Made by a program: the position numbers and the translations under genes. Below are positions 1-7,434 of a stretch of DNA of 64,000 nt, piece by piece. The number at the start of each line of letters is the position of its first letter. Position 1 is the stretch's first letter. Source of the DNA: an uncultured Eubacteriales bacterium (GTDB taxonomy: Bacteria; Bacillota; Clostridia; Oscillospirales; Oscillospiraceae); the NCBI GenBank assembly GCA_900543085.1, contig UQQF01000002.1:36526-100525 (forward strand), written 5' to 3'. Below the pieces are notes generated by a model. The model saw nothing but the letters and a program-made list of their open reading frames with translations, did no database searches and was not told where the DNA came from.

Positions 1-385
1 AGGTGTTTGAAAGGCCGAGCGTCTGCCCGGAGTAGGCCAGAGTGCTGTCAAAGCTCTCAAACGCGCCGCGCGCGGTGCGGTACATGAGCGGGAAGGCCAC
101 TACAGAGGCCGTGACGATGCCGCCGTACCAGGTCATGACAAAGCGTATGCCCATCGTGCCCAGCAGCTGGCCGAGCGGGCGGTTCACGCCGAATATGAGC
201 AGCAGAAAATAGCCTACGACCGTGGGCGGCAGCACCAGCGGCAGAGTGAGGATGACGTCCAGCACGCCCTTGAGCACTCGCGGCAGCTTCGCGACGTAGT
301 AGGCGAAGAAGATGCCCAGGAAGAACACGATCACACTGCTTACGGCCGCGATGCGAAGCGAGTTCCAAAGCGGATACCAGTCCAT
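1..385 (-). CDS. modB: Molybdate ABC transporter permease ModB (partial, runs off the left edge)
   Basis: Inner-membrane channel subunit of the molybdate importer; it would pair with ModA and an ATPase ModC that must lie outside the window. The first 128 residues are present. They start MDWYPLWNSLRIA and contain the hydrophobic segments and the LPLVLPPTVVGYFLLL stretch typical of ModB/CysT-type permeases. The ATG at 385 follows a strong TAAGGAGG ribosome site. It lies downstream of modA on the same strand, separated by a palindromic hairpin. The open frame has no stop because the gene continues beyond base 1. Confidence 0.88.
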   Translation of the reverse strand, partial: MDWYPLWNSLRIAAVSSVIVFFLGIFFAYYVAKLPRVLKGVLDVILTLPLVLPPTVVGYFLLLIFGVNRPLGQLLGTMGIRFVMTWYGGIVTASVVAFPLMYRTARGAFESFDSTLAYSGQTLGLSNT

Positions 386-410
386 CAGCTCACCTCCTTA
401 CATTGTCTTT

Positions 411-432
411 GCCGGGGGCATATGCCCCCGGC
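411..432. terminator. Intercistronic GC hairpin between modA and modB
   Basis: A perfect 22-base palindrome (arms GCCGGGGGCAT) lies in the 71-base gap between modA and modB. On the plus strand it is followed by TTTGTTTTT, so it would terminate plus-strand transcripts. In the direction of the mod genes the T-run is on the wrong side, so there it more likely protects the modA message or lowers modB expression. That role is inferred. Confidence 0.55.
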
Positions 433-456
433 TTTGTTTTTGCTATGCTGTCAGTT

Positions 457-1344
457 TCAGGCCACGGGGGCGAAGCCGACGCTCTCGAACACGGCTATGG
501 CCTCGTCACCGGTGAGGTAATCGAGGAACGCCTGGGCGGCCTCCTGGTTCTCGGAGGTCTTGAGCACGGCGGCGGGATAGATGACCTGGCCGCACATCTC
601 GGCGGTGGCGTAGTCGACTATCTCAAGGTCCTCGCTGTAGGCGTCGGTGCAGTAGATGACGCCGCAGTCGACGCTGCCTTCCTTGATCTGGGTGGCGACC
701 TCCTTGACGTTGGTGCCGTAGGTGATAAGGCCGTTGTTGGCGAGGGTGGTCTCGTCGAGGTCGTAGTACTGGAGTATGAGCTGGGTGTACTGGCCGACAG
801 GGACGTCGCTGTTGCCCATGCACATGAACACGTCGCCCGCGGAGAGCAGCTCAGCGAGGTTGTCAAAGCCGGTGATGCCCTTGGGATTGCCGTCGGGCAC
901 GCAGAGGGTGACGCGGTTCTCGAGCAGGTCTATGCGGCTGCTCTCGAGCACGAAGTCGAGACCCTCGGTGTTGACGCTCGCGTCGGCGGTGATGTCGAGC
1001 TGATCCATCTGCTTCTGACCCGCGCTTATGAACAGGTCGCAGTCGGCGCCCTCCTGGATCTGGGTCTTGAGCGTGCCGGAGGAGTCGAAGGTGAACACCA
1101 GCGTGACGTTAGGAGCCACCTCGGCGTAGAGGGACTGGATCTCGGTCAGCGTCTCCTCCATGGAGGCGGCGGCGAACACTACCAGCTCGACGGGATCGCC
1201 TGCGGGCTCCTCGCTGGGAGCCGCCGTCGGCGCCTCGGAAGCGGGGGCTTCGGTGGGGTCGCTCGCAGCGGTGCCGCAGGCGGCGAGGGCAAATACCATT
1301 GCCAGAGCCATAAGCAGGGCGAGCAGTTTTCTTGACTTTTTCAT
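457..1344 (-). CDS. modA: Molybdate-binding lipoprotein ModA
   Basis: Extracytoplasmic substrate-binding protein that delivers molybdate (or tungstate) to ModB. 295 residues: an N-terminal signal ends in a lipobox (LALAAC, lipid-anchored Cys about residue 23), followed by a low-complexity Ala/Glu/Pro/Thr tether to about residue 50. The periplasmic-binding fold begins VELVVFAAASMEETL, the usual ModA start, and holds the ligand-region motif TFDSSGTLKTQIQEGADCD. The ATG is preceded by AAGGAGGAAGG. The gene is followed by modB and preceded, after 91 bases, by the MOSC-mogA fusion, so cofactor synthesis and metal uptake seem to be one transcription unit. Confidence 0.93.
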   Translation of the reverse strand: MKKSRKLLALLMALAMVFALAACGTAASDPTEAPASEAPTAAPSEEPAGDPVELVVFAAASMEETLTEIQSLYAEVAPNVTLVFTFDSSGTLKTQIQEGADCDLFISAGQKQMDQLDITADASVNTEGLDFVLESSRIDLLENRVTLCVPDGNPKGITGFDNLAELLSAGDVFMCMGNSDVPVGQYTQLILQYYDLDETTLANNGLITYGTNVKEVATQIKEGSVDCGVIYCTDAYSEDLEIVDYATAEMCGQVIYPAAVLKTSENQEAAQAFLDYLTGDEAIAVFESVGFAPVA

Positions 1345-1390
1345 TTTCTTTCCTTCCTCCTTGCTGTTCGCAAAAAGTATGTGTATGCAA

Positions 1391-1408
1391 AACGTGACTT
1401 TACACGTT
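1391..1408. promoter_or_regulatory. Short inverted repeat upstream of modA
   Basis: AACGTG and CACGTT arms are separated by six bases in the 91-base gap between the MOSC-mogA gene and modA. It could be a small mRNA hairpin or an operator. No ModE-type box was recognised, and no function can be assigned from sequence alone. Confidence 0.25.
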
Positions 1409-1435
1409 GTTGCCTGGAAAAAGTGCGTCTGCCGG

Positions 1436-2368
1436 TCACCTGGCGCAGTCGTGGACTGTGTTGCGCAGCATGTCCAGCGCGTGGGGGAGGTCGTCGAGGA
1501 AGACCTCCAGGCTCTCGCGCACGGCCTTCGGGCTGCCCGGGAGGTTTATAATGAGCGTCTTGCCGCGTATAACGGACACTCCGCGCGAGAACATGGCGCG
1601 CCTGGTGTACCTCATGCTTCCGGCGCGTATGGCCTCGGCGATGCCCGGCGCTGTCCTGTCCGCGACGGCGAGCGTGGCCTCCGGCGTCTGGTCGCGGGGC
1701 GTGAAGCCCGTGCCGCCGGTGGTTAGGATGAGGTCGAGCTGGCGCTGGTCGCAGAGCCTTATGAGCTGCGCTTTGAGCGGACCTGTGCCGTCCGCGAGCA
1801 GGAGCTTTTCCACGACCTCGTAGCCGCGGCTCTCGAGCTCCTCGACTATCGCGGGACCGGACTTGTCCTCGCGCTCGCCGGCGGCGCCCTTGTCGGAGAG
1901 AGTGATCACCGCCGCCTGATACGGCCTCGGGGAGGTGCGCTCGACTATGCTCATCTCGTCGCCGACGGTTATTGTGCCGCCCTCGAGCACACGCGCAAAC
2001 ACGCCCTCGCGAGGCATGATGCAGTCGCCCATGGTCTTGTAAATTGCGCAGTGGCTGTGGCACTCCTTGCCTATCTGCGTCATTTCGAGCAGCACCTCGC
2101 CGCAGCGCAGCAGAGTGCCCACGGGGAGGCTGCGGAAGTCGAAGCCGCTGACGACCAGGTTTTCGCCGAAGTCGCCGTAGACCACCTGCGCACCCCTGGC
2201 GCGGAAGGCCTCTATCTTGTCGGCGCTGAGCAGGCTGACCTGGCGGTGCCATTTCCCGGCGTGCGCGTCGCCGTCTATGCCCCACTCGGGAGTAAAGTGA
2301 GCGCTGTGAACATCACGCTTTTGTACGCCCTTTTCGGCGCTGGTACATACTGCGAGTACGGTACCCAT
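1436..2368 (-). CDS. MOSC domain fused to MogA/MoaB-type molybdopterin adenylyltransferase
   Basis: A bifunctional cofactor protein of 310 residues. Residues about 1-145 form a MOSC domain (beta-barrel associated with moving sulfur or handling Moco). It contains GDAHAGKWHRQVSLL and the GKECHSHCAIY cysteine region. Residues about 150-310 are a MogA/MoaB domain with TTGGTGFTPRDQTPEA, the molybdopterin-binding signature, which activates molybdopterin by adenylylation before metal insertion. An upstream TTG is in frame at 2383, but GGAGG sits six bases before the ATG at 2368, so the shorter start is preferred. It begins four bases after the moaA stop, which suggests translational coupling. Confidence 0.9.
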   Translation of the reverse strand: MGTVLAVCTSAEKGVQKRDVHSAHFTPEWGIDGDAHAGKWHRQVSLLSADKIEAFRARGAQVVYGDFGENLVVSGFDFRSLPVGTLLRCGEVLLEMTQIGKECHSHCAIYKTMGDCIMPREGVFARVLEGGTITVGDEMSIVERTSPRPYQAAVITLSDKGAAGEREDKSGPAIVEELESRGYEVVEKLLLADGTGPLKAQLIRLCDQRQLDLILTTGGTGFTPRDQTPEATLAVADRTAPGIAEAIRAGSMRYTRRAMFSRGVSVIRGKTLIINLPGSPKAVRESLEVFLDDLPHALDMLRNTVHDCAR

Positions 2369-2372
2369 ATGA

Positions 2373-3338
2373 TCATCCTCCAATCTGTGACATGAGGCGG
2401 CACTCCGTCATCTCCTTCGGCGTGTCGAAGCAGTGCTGTCTCGGCTTGTTATATATGGTGAGGCGTATGGTCTCGAGCAGCTGCGCGTCGCTCGCGCCGC
2501 CGCGCAGCAGCTCGCGCAGGTCCGCGCCCTCGTCGAAGCAGAGGCAGGGCTTGAGCCAGCCCCGGCTGGTCACCCTCACGCGGTTGCAGCTCGCGCAGAA
2601 GCGGTGGGATACGGCGTCTATCATGCCTATGGGCGCGGCGAGCCGCCCGCTCGCATAGTAGTGCGCGGGGCCGGAGCCTATGCGCGCGTCCACAGGGTGC
2701 AAATCCGGCCAGACCGCCCTGAGGATCTCAAGAGCCTTGTCGGGGTTCAGCCCGGTTTCGTTCTTCCCCACGCCCATCGGCATGAGCTCTATGAAGCGCA
2801 CGGGCACACCGTGCGCGGCAAAGCGGGCCAGGTCGGTAATCGTCCCGGCCGTCTCGCCCAGCAGCACCGCGTTGAGCTTGACGGGCACGCCGAGCGAACG
2901 CATCAGCTCGATGCCCTCCAGAACGGAATCCACGACGCCGGAGCTGCCTGTGATGCCGCGCTCAAGCTCGGGGTCGGTAGTGTCAAGGCTGACGTTGACG
3001 CTGTCCAGACCCGCGTCCGCCAGCTCGCGGCCATAGCGGGGCAGCAGCGTGCCGTTTGTGGTCACCGACACCTTTTTCACGCCGGGGATGCGCTTGAGCT
3101 CCGCCACGAACCCGGCGGCGCCGAGGCGCACGAGCGGCTCCCCGCCCGTCACGCGCACATGCTCCACGCCGAGCGTGGCAAAGAGCCGCGCAAGGCGCAG
3201 GAACTCCTCATAGCTCAAAATGTCCCCGTGCTCGACCATGTCGCAGCCGTCAGGCATACAGTAGCGGCACCTGAGGTTGCAGCGGTCGGTTATGGAGAGG
3301 CGCAGATAATTTATATTACGTCCGAATTGGTCGGTCAT
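2373..3338 (-). CDS. moaA: GTP 3',8-cyclase MoaA
   Basis: Radical SAM enzyme for the first step of molybdenum cofactor synthesis; it rearranges GTP to 3',8-cyclo-GTP. 321 residues, normal length. Near the N-terminus CNLRCRYC supplies the CxxxCxxC ligands of the SAM [4Fe-4S] cluster. Near the C-terminus [11 protein letters not shown] followed by a third Cys (KPCL) supplies the substrate-binding cluster. The protein ends in the Gly-Gly pair typical of MoaA. The ATG overlaps the moaC stop as ATGA and its own stop is four bases before the MOSC-mogA start, so the genes are tightly co-translated. Confidence 0.96.
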   Translation of the reverse strand: MTDQFGRNINYLRLSITDRCNLRCRYCMPDGCDMVEHGDILSYEEFLRLARLFATLGVEHVRVTGGEPLVRLGAAGFVAELKRIPGVKKVSVTTNGTLLPRYGRELADAGLDSVNVSLDTTDPELERGITGSSGVVDSVLEGIELMRSLGVPVKLNAVLLGETAGTITDLARFAAHGVPVRFIELMPMGVGKNETGLNPDKALEILRAVWPDLHPVDARIGSGPAHYYASGRLAAPIGMIDAVSHRFCASCNRVRVTSRGWLKPCLCFDEGADLRELLRGGASDAQLLETIRLTIYNKPRQHCFDTPKEMTECRLMSQIGG

Positions 3339-3817
3339 TTCTCGTCACCGTAGTAGAAGTCTCCGCTCTTGCCTCCGTGCTTTTCCACGAGGTGGACGCT
3401 CAGGATTTCCATGGAGCGGTCGACGGCCTTGCACATGTCGTAGACGGTCAGCAGCGCGACGCTCGCGCCGGTGAGCGCCTCCATCTCGACGCCGGTCTTG
3501 CCGTCGCACTTGACGGAGCACACGGCGCGAACCGCGCTTTCCCCGTCCAGCAGCTCCAGCTCGACCTTCACGCCGGTCAGCAGCAGCGTGTGGCACAGAG
3601 GGATGAGCTCCGCGGTCTTCTTCGCGGCCATGATGCCGGCGACCTGAGCCACGCCGAGCACGTCGCGCTTTTTCATCCGTCCGGCCTTAACAAGCTCGAA
3701 GCACTCGCGGGACATGCGTATGCGCCCCTCGGCCACGGCGCGGCGGGACGTGACGTCCTTCGCGCCCACGTCTACCATGAGCGCGTTGCCGTGACAGTCG
3801 ATGTGAGTAAAGCCCAT
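3335..3817 (-). CDS. moaC: Cyclic pyranopterin monophosphate synthase MoaC
   Basis: Converts 3',8-cyclo-GTP made by MoaA into cyclic pyranopterin monophosphate. 160 residues, full length. Recognisable segments are [20 protein letters not shown] at the N-terminus, [18 protein letters not shown] in the core, and [21 protein letters not shown] followed by KAVDRSMEI (split here for length: [25 protein letters not shown]). The same frame is open further upstream, but that stretch shadows the preceding gene. The start at 3817 shares a base with the upstream stop (TGATG), so translation is coupled. Confidence 0.96.
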   Translation of the reverse strand: MGFTHIDCHGNALMVDVGAKDVTSRRAVAEGRIRMSRECFELVKAGRMKKRDVLGVAQVAGIMAAKKTAELIPLCHTLLLTGVKVELELLDGESAVRAVCSVKCDGKTGVEMEALTGASVALLTVYDMCKAVDRSMEILSVHLVEKHGGKSGDFYYGDEK

Positions 3818-4842
3818 CACTGCCACCTGCCGAAGCCGCAGTTGGGGAAGTGGCAAACATTGCAGTTGAGGCACAGGCCGCCGTTGCCCAGTCCTGCGAG
3901 CATGTCCGCCGTCACCGGCTCGTCGGCGAGCAGGTAGGGCAATACGATGTCGAATATGGTGCGCTTGGCGTACATGACGCAGCCGGGCAGGCCGCAGATG
4001 GGACGCCCGTCGTCGGTGTAGGCCAGCAGGAACATGGCTCCGGGCAGCACGGGAGCGCCGTAGCTCACGATGTTTGCGCCGGTGTTCTTTATGGCCAGCG
4101 GCGTCTTGTCGTCGGGGTCGACGCTCATGCCGCCGGTGCACAGCACCATGTCCACGCCGTCGGCGAGCATCTTGTTTATGATGCCGGTGATCTTCTCGTG
4201 GTCGTCGTTCGAGACCTCGTGCGCGGCCATTTCGCAGCCGAACTGCGCCAGCTTCTCGACGATCACGGGCGTGAACGTGTCCTCGATGCGCCCGTAGTAG
4301 ACCTCGTTGCCGGTGGTGACAAGCCCGAAGCGCTTGGGCTTTATCTCCGCGAGGCGCAGCAGGGGCGCGTCGCCGGCGACGGCTTTCGCCTGAGCCATGG
4401 CCTCCTTTTCAATTACGAGCGGGATGATGCGCGTGCCGCAGAGCTTGTCTCCGGCCTTGACGGCCACGCCGCCGGGGCGGGTGGCTATCATCATGCGGCC
4501 GAAGGAGTTCACGGCGCGCAGCCTCTCGCGGTCGACGAGGAACAGCCCGTCGCGCTCGGCGGTCAGCTCTATCTTGCCCTCCTTGGGCTTCGAGGCGCTC
4601 ATGCCGTCGTTCATGCACATGTCGCGCAGGATCTCGGCGGCCTCGTCCTCGTGGAGCATGCTGTCGTCGTTTTCCCAGACGTAGATGTTGTCCTTGCCCA
4701 CGCTGAGCAGTACGGGTATGTCCTCAGGCTGGATTATATGACCCTTACGGAACACGGCGTCCTTGGTGACGCCCTTTATTATCTGCGTAATGTCGTGACA
4801 CAGTACCATCCCGACCGCGTCTTCAGTTTTTACGAGCTGCAT
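3817..4842 (-). CDS. MoeA-like molybdopterin-binding protein with Cys-rich C-terminus
   Basis: 341 residues. A MoCF-biosynthesis fold is evident from [33 protein letters not shown] and [15 protein letters not shown], the molybdopterin-binding motifs of MoeA/MogA proteins. MoeA inserts molybdate into adenylylated molybdopterin, but this protein is shorter than canonical MoeA (about 400 residues) and may be a regulatory or accessory homologue. The C-terminus has a four-cysteine motif ([15 protein letters not shown]) that could bind a metal or an Fe-S cluster. First gene of the operon; GGAGATG precedes the ATG. The stop overlaps the moaC start. Confidence 0.8.
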   Translation of the reverse strand: MQLVKTEDAVGMVLCHDITQIIKGVTKDAVFRKGHIIQPEDIPVLLSVGKDNIYVWENDDSMLHEDEAAEILRDMCMNDGMSASKPKEGKIELTAERDGLFLVDRERLRAVNSFGRMMIATRPGGVAVKAGDKLCGTRIIPLVIEKEAMAQAKAVAGDAPLLRLAEIKPKRFGLVTTGNEVYYGRIEDTFTPVIVEKLAQFGCEMAAHEVSNDDHEKITGIINKMLADGVDMVLCTGGMSVDPDDKTPLAIKNTGANIVSYGAPVLPGAMFLLAYTDDGRPICGLPGCVMYAKRTIFDIVLPYLLADEPVTADMLAGLGNGGLCLNCNVCHFPNCGFGRWQ

Positions 4843-4893
4843 TAGACTTCATCTCCATTTAGATATTTGTCTGTATTTCTGCGCAAATTCTGT

Positions 4894-4976
4894 AAAAACG
4901 GCCTGCTTTGCAGGCGCTGCGTGCGCTTTATCCGGCGGCGTGCCGGCGGTTCGAGTTGTTTCTGAATCGTAGTCGC
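4894..4976 (-). promoter_or_regulatory. Leader of the molybdenum operon with terminator-like hairpin
   Basis: Between the promoter and the first gene the minus strand would be transcribed as a leader of about 135 bases. It contains GC-rich pairings (a CCGG/CCGG stem near 4932-4949 and GCGC/GCGC near 4915-4927). These are followed by a perfect 6-bp stem GCCTGC-AAA-GCAGGC at 4901-4915 and CGTTTTT at 4894-4900. This is the layout of an attenuator or riboswitch. I could not match the published Moco riboswitch consensus by eye. Confidence 0.5.
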
Positions 4977-4982
4977 TAATAA

Positions 4983-5011
4983 ATTGTACAAACTATGATC
5001 GAGATTGTCAA
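4983..5011 (-). promoter_or_regulatory. Sigma-A promoter of the molybdenum operon
   Basis: TTGACA (5011-5006) and TACAAT (4988-4983) are separated by exactly 17 bases. It points toward the moeA-like gene, and no other gene lies between. Confidence 0.85.
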
Positions 5012-5155
5012 GGGAAAATACAAAGTTGTGCATAAGTTACCTTGAAAATTTCTCCGCCGCGCTCCGGACTGGCCGGCCGTGCGCGTGCCACATCTGGTAG
5101 TATATAGTCATACTGGAAAAAATCAACCGTCAGACGCGCAAATGCAGCGCCCGCC

Positions 5156-5184
5156 TTGACAAGGACGGGGGACGTCTGTATAAT
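5156..5184 (+). promoter_or_regulatory. Consensus sigma-A promoter of the TetR unit
   Basis: TTGACA at 5156-5161 and TATAAT at 5179-5184 with a 17-base spacer: a perfect match to the vegetative consensus. The operator palindrome begins inside its -10 element, so it is almost certainly repressible. Confidence 0.88.
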
Positions 5185-5198
5185 GAACAACGTTCATT
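5182..5198 (+). promoter_or_regulatory. Candidate TetR autoregulatory operator
   Basis: AATGAAC-AAC-GTTCATT, a perfect 7-bp inverted repeat with a 3-base centre, overlaps the -10 box and start-point region of the promoter. The adjacent TetR regulator begins 18 bases further on. Position and symmetry fit autorepression; binding itself is inferred. Confidence 0.7.
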
Positions 5199-5215
5199 TT
5201 GAGGAGCCTTGGCGA

Positions 5216-5773
5216 ATGAATAATACGGTTACATCCAAAGATGACATCCTGGCGGCGAGCCGGGAGATAATAAGCCGCGAGGGGCTGCCGGCGGTGAGCA
5301 TACGCTCGGTGGCTGCGGCCTGCGGAGTCTCGGTCGGCTCCATCTACAACTACTTCGACTCCAAGGCGGAGCTGGTCGGCGCGGCCGTCGAGAGCGTATG
5401 GCGCGAGATCTTCCACCGCGGCGGCGACGGCGGCGGGTTCAGGGACATACAGTCCTGCATCGTCTGGATGTACGGCCGGATGGAGCGCGGCTGCGAGCAG
5501 TACCCCGGATTTTTCAGGCTGCACTCTCTGAGCTTCATGCGTGAAGACCGCCCCGGCGGCAGGGAGACGATGCAGCAGACCTGGAGACACATCCTCGACG
5601 GGCTTGCGCTCGTCCTCCGGCGCGACCCAAACGTCCGCGAGGGCGCGTTCACGGAGGAGCTGACGGCGGACGCCTTTGCCGGCGTGCTGTTTTCACTCAT
5701 GCTCTCCGCGATGCTGCGGCAGGACTACGACCCCGGCGCCGTGCTCGAGATAGTCCGGCGCACGCTGTATTGA
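5216..5773 (+). CDS. TetR/AcrR family transcriptional regulator
   Basis: 185 residues. The N-terminal helix-turn-helix is clear: SIRSVAAACGVSVGSIYNYF (residues about 28-47), followed by SKAELV. The C-terminal ligand domain is helical and not assignable to a ligand. The start at 5216 is chosen because GAGGAG lies nine bases upstream and because earlier in-frame starts would place coding sequence over the promoter and operator. It is followed by two small membrane-protein genes on the same strand, which are its likely targets. Confidence 0.88.
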   Translation: MNNTVTSKDDILAASREIISREGLPAVSIRSVAAACGVSVGSIYNYFDSKAELVGAAVESVWREIFHRGGDGGGFRDIQSCIVWMYGRMERGCEQYPGFFRLHSLSFMREDRPGGRETMQQTWRHILDGLALVLRRDPNVREGAFTEELTADAFAGVLFSLMLSAMLRQDYDPGAVLEIVRRTLY

Positions 5774-5843
5774 CGCCCTGCGCGGCGGAGCGAGGCTTCC
5801 TGCCGCCGAATGTGAACGGTGTCCAAGGCTTTGGAGGAGGACA

Positions 5844-6284
5844 ATGAGAGTCAAACGCAACACTCTGCTGCTGCTCGCCTGCCTGGTGTGGGGAGCGGCG
5901 GGCTTCAACATACTTCGCATCGGAGCTGCCGCCTATCCAGGGCGTCTGAGCGCTATGAACATACTGCTGTCGGCGCTGGTGTTCACGGTATTTCAGCTCT
6001 TTATCTTCGGCAGGCTGGTGAAAAAGCACAGCGCCAGGATAGCCGCTTACCGGGAGGAGCGGCAGTTTTTCCTGAAGTTCTTCGACGTGAAGTCCTTTGT
6101 GATCATGGCGGTCATGATGGGCGGCGGTATCGGCCTGCGCCGCAGCGGACTGGCTCCGGAGGCGTTCATCGCCGTGTTCTACACGGGGCTCGGAGCCGCG
6201 CTGCTGCTCTCCGGACTGCTGTTCGGGCGCAGTTTCTGCTCGGCGGTTTTCGGCTCCGGACGCGCGAACGAAGCCGGAAACTGA
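5844..6284 (+). CDS. Small integral membrane protein, unknown function
   Basis: 146 residues with about four hydrophobic segments (residues about 6-24, 38-58, 83-102, 112-130) and a basic loop KKHSARIAAYREER between the second and third. No family is recognised. The ATG follows GGAGGAGGACA. It lies 70 bases after the TetR gene and 43 bases before a DUF2871 membrane protein, so the three genes probably form a repressor-controlled membrane unit. Efflux or envelope stress is possible but unsupported. Confidence 0.7.
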   Translation: MRVKRNTLLLLACLVWGAAGFNILRIGAAAYPGRLSAMNILLSALVFTVFQLFIFGRLVKKHSARIAAYREERQFFLKFFDVKSFVIMAVMMGGGIGLRRSGLAPEAFIAVFYTGLGAALLLSGLLFGRSFCSAVFGSGRANEAGN

Positions 6285-6327
6285 CGGATGCAGTCAATTA
6301 CAATACACTATAGGGGAGAAGAACAAC

Positions 6328-6738
6328 ATGAAGCGCTACATAAATACCGCACTGCTCTACGCCGTTCTGGCGATGGCCGGAGGCGTGTTCTACCGGGAAT
6401 TCACCAAGTTCAACGGATTCACCGGCCAGACCGCCCTGTCCGTAGTACATACCCATTACTTCGTTCTGGGCACGGTGGTGTTCCTGCTGCTCCTGCTGCT
6501 GGAGAAGACCTTCGCCTTCTCCGACGGCAAGACCGGCAAAATACTCGCCGTCTACCACGTGGGACTTAACCTCACGGCCGTGATGTTCCTGGTGCGCGGC
6601 GTGACCCAGGTGCTGTCCACGCCGCTGTCATCCGGCATGAGCGCCGCCATATCCGGCGTGGCCGGTATAGGCCACATCCTGCTCGGCGTCGGCCTGGTTC
6701 TGCTGCTACTGAACATAAAGCGAGCAGTCTCCCGCTGA
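6328..6738 (+). CDS. DUF2871 family membrane protein
   Basis: 136 residues with four hydrophobic helices. It carries features of DUF2871: the N-terminal YREFTKFNGFTGQTALSVVH region, HTHYFVLGTVVFLLLLL, and YHVGLNLTAVMFLVRGV. Several conserved His residues lie near membrane faces, which resembles haem- or metal-binding membrane proteins. No biochemical function is established for the family. GGGGAGAAG precedes the ATG. It is the last gene before a strong terminator. Confidence 0.78.
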   Translation: MKRYINTALLYAVLAMAGGVFYREFTKFNGFTGQTALSVVHTHYFVLGTVVFLLLLLLEKTFAFSDGKTGKILAVYHVGLNLTAVMFLVRGVTQVLSTPLSSGMSAAISGVAGIGHILLGVGLVLLLLNIKRAVSR

Positions 6739-6740
6739 CA

Positions 6741-6780
6741 GAGCGAAACGCCTCCCCGCAGGGGAGGCGTTTCGCTCTTT
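6741..6780. terminator. Bidirectional intrinsic terminator
   Basis: Long perfect inverted repeat with arms GAGCGAAACGCCTCCCC and its complement around a GCA loop, followed by TTT. It ends the TetR/membrane unit and lies 31 bases beyond the stop of the convergent Crp-like gene. Confidence 0.9.
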
Positions 6781-6810
6781 CCGGCGTGACGGCCGGCGGG
6801 CGCTTGTGCG

Positions 6811-7347
6811 CTAATACATTTCAGCTGCCAGCGCCGTCAGGCGATCGACATCGCACAGCTCGTACGTCTTCGCGCCGCAGGGCTTCAATACGCCGGAGCG
6901 CCTGAAATCCCCCGGCAGCCGGCTCAGATGCCGCGGCGTGACGCCCGGCAGCCCCGCTACGGCGCGCCCCCTCATATACTTGCCATCCGCGGAATTCTCC
7001 GGCAGATACGCGGCCAGGCGGTTCTTCGCAGGGTAGAGCAGCGCCCTGGAGTAGGCCGAGGAGGTGTTGTAGAGCTTGCGCATGAGGCTGTTGCACACCA
7101 GGCGGTAGAAATTCAGGCTCTCCATTTCCCCGCCAAACGCGTACACCGGCACGGATATGAGCCTCACCGCGCCCTTGGCGTACACGTCGTGGAGCACAGG
7201 ACGGTTTTGCATGTACTCTATGTCGCCCGGCAGATGCGGCGGCCTCGCTTCGGCTATGACGGCAAGCTTGCCCTCGGGGGTGAAGAAGCCCTCCGCGCCG
7301 ATGTGCGCGATGTATCCCTCCAGGCCGGCGCCGTCAAGCTCGCGCAA
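6811..7347 (-). CDS. Crp/Fnr-type regulator, N-terminally short (YeiL-like)
   Basis: 178 residues. The C-terminal winged helix is recognisable (NRLAAYLPEN, then PGVTPRHLSRLPGDFRRSGVL, split: PGVTPRHLSRL and PGDFRRSGVL) and resembles the YeiL branch of Crp/Fnr proteins. The N-terminal part begins in the middle of a cyclic-nucleotide-type barrel (FTPEGKLAVIAEARPP, LPGDIEYMQNRPVL), so about 40-45 residues of the usual sensor domain are missing. The TTG at 7347 is chosen because GGAGG is eight bases upstream; no ATG is available. A divergent gene begins only 87 bases away, so the missing part is not upstream. It may be a truncated regulator. Confidence 0.65.
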   Translation of the reverse strand: MRELDGAGLEGYIAHIGAEGFFTPEGKLAVIAEARPPHLPGDIEYMQNRPVLHDVYAKGAVRLISVPVYAFGGEMESLNFYRLVCNSLMRKLYNTSSAYSRALLYPAKNRLAAYLPENSADGKYMRGRAVAGLPGVTPRHLSRLPGDFRRSGVLKPCGAKTYELCDVDRLTALAAEMY

Positions 7348-7434
7348 GTGATGCACCTCCAAACGTAGACATATGTCCTGTTTTTATTATGCCAGCCGTG
7401 GTATACTCAGGCGAGATACCGGAACTACAACGAA

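Noticed and set aside
403..1335. 310-codon plus-strand frame opposite modA
   Set aside because: modA on the other strand has a lipobox, a binding-protein fold and a good ribosome site; this is its shadow.
2368..2383. TTG start five codons upstream for the MOSC-mogA gene
   Set aside because: It would place the ribosome site inside the coding region; GGAGG is well spaced for the ATG at 2368.
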